From the NCBI GenBank assembly GCA_041653315.1, contig JBAZFO010000019.1, positions 1 through 23,603 on the forward strand: 23,603 nt of DNA, in the 5' to 3' direction. Below the pieces are notes generated by a model. It ran no database searches. It was not told where the DNA came from and saw only the letters and a list, made by a program, of their open reading frames with translations. Positions 21,351-23,603 of this stretch are shown one piece after another (the first letter of the stretch is position 1; each line of letters starts with the position of its first letter). Both the position numbers and the translations under genes were made by a program. Origin of the DNA: Candidatus Micrarchaeia archaeon. Its GTDB lineage: Archaea > Micrarchaeota > Micrarchaeia > Anstonellales > JAHKLY01.

Positions 21351-23603
21351 ATGAGTGAAGAAAACAATATAATCAGTGAAAAAAATAAAGAATACTCAGC
21401 TAAAAATATTAAGATTTTAGAAGGCTTAGAAGCAGTTAGAAAAAGGCCTGCTATGTACATTGGAGATACAGGAGAACATGGATTACATCATTTAGTTTAT
21501 GAAGTTGTTGATAATTCAATAGATGAAGCAATGGCTGGTTATTGTAAAAATATAGATATTGTAATAAAAAAAGACGGGTATATTTTAATAAATGATGATG
21601 GGAGAGGAATACCAGTAGAACAGCACGAATCTGGTCTTTCTGCTTTAGAAATAGTTTTAACTAAACTACACGCAGGAGGAAAATTTGATAAAGATTCTTA
21701 TAAAGTAAGTGGTGGGCTACATGGAGTAGGAATCAGTGTAGTAAACGCATTATCTGATGATATGGAAGTTAAAGTTAATAGAAATGGAATGACCTATTCA
21801 CAACAATTCAAAAAAGGAATACCTCAAAATAGTATTCAAACTCTAGGAACAACTAATAAAACAGGAACATCAGTAAGATTTAAACCAGATAAAGAAATAT
21901 TTTCAAGTATTATTTTTGATTATGATAAATTAGCATCTAGATTAAGAGAATTAGCTTTTCTTAATGCGGGGATAAAAATCTCAATTTTTGATGAAAGGAA
22001 TGAAAACAATAAAGAAACTTTCGAATACTCTGGGGGGATTAAATCATTTGTAGAATTTCTAAATAGAAATAAAACCCCTTTACATTCGATAATTTATTTT
22101 AAAAAAGAAGAACGTGGAGTAGAAGTAGAAATATCCTTACAATATACAGAAACATACTCTTCTAATGTTTTAACATTTGCAAATAATATAAACACAATTG
22201 AAGGCGGAACACATTTAATCGGATTTAAATCTGCTTTAACAAGAACAATAAATGATTATATATCTTCAAATAAATTATCAAAAGAAGAAAAATTATCTGG
22301 AAATGATTTAAATGAAGGTTTAACAGCAGTTGTTTCAGTTAAAGTTCCAGAACCTCAATTTGAAGGGCAAACAAAAACAAAATTAGGAAATAATAATGTA
22401 AAGGGAATTGTTGAAACTGTTGTAAATGAACAATTAAAATATTATTTAGATGAAAATCCAGCAGAAGCAAAATCTATGGTTGATAAAGCATTAAATGCAC
22501 AAAGAGCAAGAATGGCTGCTAAAAAAGCTAAAGAATTAATAAGAAGAAAAAGTGTTTTAGAAGGAAGTGTACTTCCAGGAAAGTTAGCAGATTGCATTGA
22601 AAAAGATCCAGAAAAATCAGAAATATATATCCTCGAAGGAGACAGTGCCGGTGGTTGTTTTTCCAAGGATACAAAAATTGCATTAACAGATGGAAGAAAT
22701 ATTGATTTTAAACAATTAATAAAAGAACACAAACAAGGAAAAAAGAATTATTGTTATACAATAGAAAAAAACGGAGCCATTGGCATAAGACCAATAAAAA
22801 ATCCAAGAGTTACTAAAAGAAATGTTGAAGTTATAAAAGTGATAATTGATACTGGAGAAGAAATCATTTGTACCCCAGATCATAAATTTATGACAAGAGA
22901 AGGAAACTATATAGAGGCAAAACATTTAACTAATGAAATAAGTTTAATGCCCTTAAACAGAAAATTATCTAAAAAAGAAGGAAGAATTACTATCGAAGGA
23001 TACGAAATGATTTATGATCCAAAAAAGAAAAAATGGATATTCACCCATATGTTAGCAGATGAATATAATTTATTAACTAAAAAATATAAAAAAGAATTAG
23101 GAAACTACAAACATCACATTGATTTTAATAAACTAAATAATAATCCAGATAACATAATTAGAATGACAAAAGGTAAACTTATACTAAAAAAAGAAACATT
23201 TATGAATAAATATTTTAATGATAATGAAAAAGCAATGATAGAAGCAGTAAAAAACTATAATCATAAAATAAAAAAAATAGTAAAATTAAGAAAAAAAATA
23301 GATGTTTGTGATATTGAAGTAGAAGAAACACATAATTTTGCTTTGGCTTCTGGAATTTTTGTACATAATTCAGCCAAACAAGGAAGAGATAGAAACTTTC
23401 AAGCAATTTTACCTCTTAGAGGTAAAATTTTGAATGTTGAAAAATCACAGATACATAAAATACTAGGTAATAGAGAAATTAAAGCAATGATAAAAGCATT
23501 TGGTACAAGTATAGGAGATGACTTTGATATATCTAAATTAAGATATGGAAAAATAATATTAATGACTGATGCAGATGTTGATGGTGCACATATAAGAACC
23601 TTG
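21351..23603 (+). CDS. gyrB: DNA gyrase subunit B with intein (partial, 3' end outside window)
   Basis: The ATPase subunit of DNA gyrase, which with GyrA introduces negative supercoils. The visible 751 codons include the GHKL ATPase motifs EVVDNSIDEA, DDGRGIP and GLHGVGISVVNALS, a transducer domain with QTKTKLGN, and the start of the TOPRIM domain: EGDSAGG at about residues 429-435, then MTDADVDGAH near the window end. An intein splits EGDSAGG from SAKQGRDR. GAGGT six bases upstream supports the ATG. Gyrase entered archaea from bacteria, and this copy looks fully bacterial in motif content. The protein must lose the intein to be active, because it sits in the metal-binding catalytic region. 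gyrA is not in the window. Confidence 0.97.
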   Translation, partial: MSEENNIISEKNKEYSAKNIKILEGLEAVRKRPAMYIGDTGEHGLHHLVYEVVDNSIDEAMAGYCKNIDIVIKKDGYILINDDGRGIPVEQHESGLSALEIVLTKLHAGGKFDKDSYKVSGGLHGVGISVVNALSDDMEVKVNRNGMTYSQQFKKGIPQNSIQTLGTTNKTGTSVRFKPDKEIFSSIIFDYDKLASRLRELAFLNAGIKISIFDERNENNKETFEYSGGIKSFVEFLNRNKTPLHSIIYFKKEERGVEVEISLQYTETYSSNVLTFANNINTIEGGTHLIGFKSALTRTINDYISSNKLSKEEKLSGNDLNEGLTAVVSVKVPEPQFEGQTKTKLGNNNVKGIVETVVNEQLKYYLDENPAEAKSMVDKALNAQRARMAAKKAKELIRRKSVLEGSVLPGKLADCIEKDPEKSEIYILEGDSAGGCFSKDTKIALTDGRNIDFKQLIKEHKQGKKNYCYTIEKNGAIGIRPIKNPRVTKRNVEVIKVIIDTGEEIICTPDHKFMTREGNYIEAKHLTNEISLMPLNRKLSKKEGRITIEGYEMIYDPKKKKWIFTHMLADEYNLLTKKYKKELGNYKHHIDFNKLNNNPDNIIRMTKGKLILKKETFMNKYFNDNEKAMIEAVKNYNHKIKKIVKLRKKIDVCDIEVEETHNFALASGIFVHNSAKQGRDRNFQAILPLRGKILNVEKSQIHKILGNREIKAMIKAFGTSIGDDFDISKLRYGKIILMTDADVDGAHIRTL
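22656..23369 (+). other. GyrB intein with HNH-like insert (238 aa)
   Basis: In-frame intein between EGDSAGG and SAKQG, the site used by cyanobacterial GyrB inteins. It starts with Cys (CFSKDTKI, block A), has block B with the TPDH histidine (CTPDHKFMTREGNY), and ends with a block F/G of the type CDIEVEETHNFALASGIFVHN, so the C-terminal His-Asn is intact; the +1 residue is Ser. Splicing is expected to work. The middle (about residues 110-170 of the intein) has WIFTHMLADEYN and HHIDFNKLNNNPDNI, typical of HNH homing endonucleases rather than LAGLIDADG ones. The usual last His just after this segment is not seen, so the nuclease may be dead or shortened. The boundaries are set by alignment to the GyrB motif. 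Confidence 0.93.

Overview
The window is AT-rich archaeal DNA. It carries an MCM replicative helicase, ribosomal protein S6e followed by the translation factor aIF2-gamma, a presenilin-type (A22) membrane protease, a PF09826-type beta-propeller lipoprotein, TTTAWAWA TATA boxes and GGTGAT/GAGGT ribosome binding sites. Very low GC, tight gene packing, short proteins, many lipobox proteins of unknown function, a bacterial-type gyrB with an intein and a tRNA gene full of introns together suggest a DPANN archaeon (Woesearchaeota/Pacearchaeota-like). That placement is inference; no rRNA is present to test it.

Layout. Positions 1-7604 read on the minus strand: mcm, a presenilin-like protease, two small unknown genes, a tRNA-Arg(CCU) gene, a membrane-anchored phospholipase-D-type nuclease, a 1011-residue membrane protein and a lipoprotein cut by the window edge. 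A 166-bp divergent control region (7605-7770) with nested symmetry separates mcm from two plus-strand lipoprotein genes: one with membrane helices and a C-terminal Roadblock/LC7-like domain, the other a beta-propeller protein. A GNAT-like acetyltransferase and an overlapping pair of unknown genes follow. They converge on a minus-strand redox operon (thioredoxin, thioredoxin-CcdA fusion, lipoprotein). Next come S6e, aIF2-gamma and a tiny zinc protein on plus, converging on thymidine kinase (minus). Then an unknown coiled-coil protein and an IspF-like protein (plus), a small basic protein and an unknown protein (minus), and gyrB (plus), which leaves the window at its 3' end. No stretch over 300 bases lacks a gene; the longest gap is about 226 bases upstream of gyrB.

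The most striking element is the tRNA at 3837-4097 (minus). A complete 75-nt tRNA-Arg(CCU) can be assembled only by removing three introns: 83 nt in the D-loop, 22 nt at the canonical 37/38 site and 81 nt in the T-loop. The D- and T-loop introns resemble each other and look like copies of one element. Other items worth attention are a 238-residue GyrB intein with an HNH-like insert that seems to lack its last histidine, an isolated IspF-like gene with altered active-site residues, and a recurring core-promoter layout (TTTAWAWA, 6 nt, TATACAYA-like).
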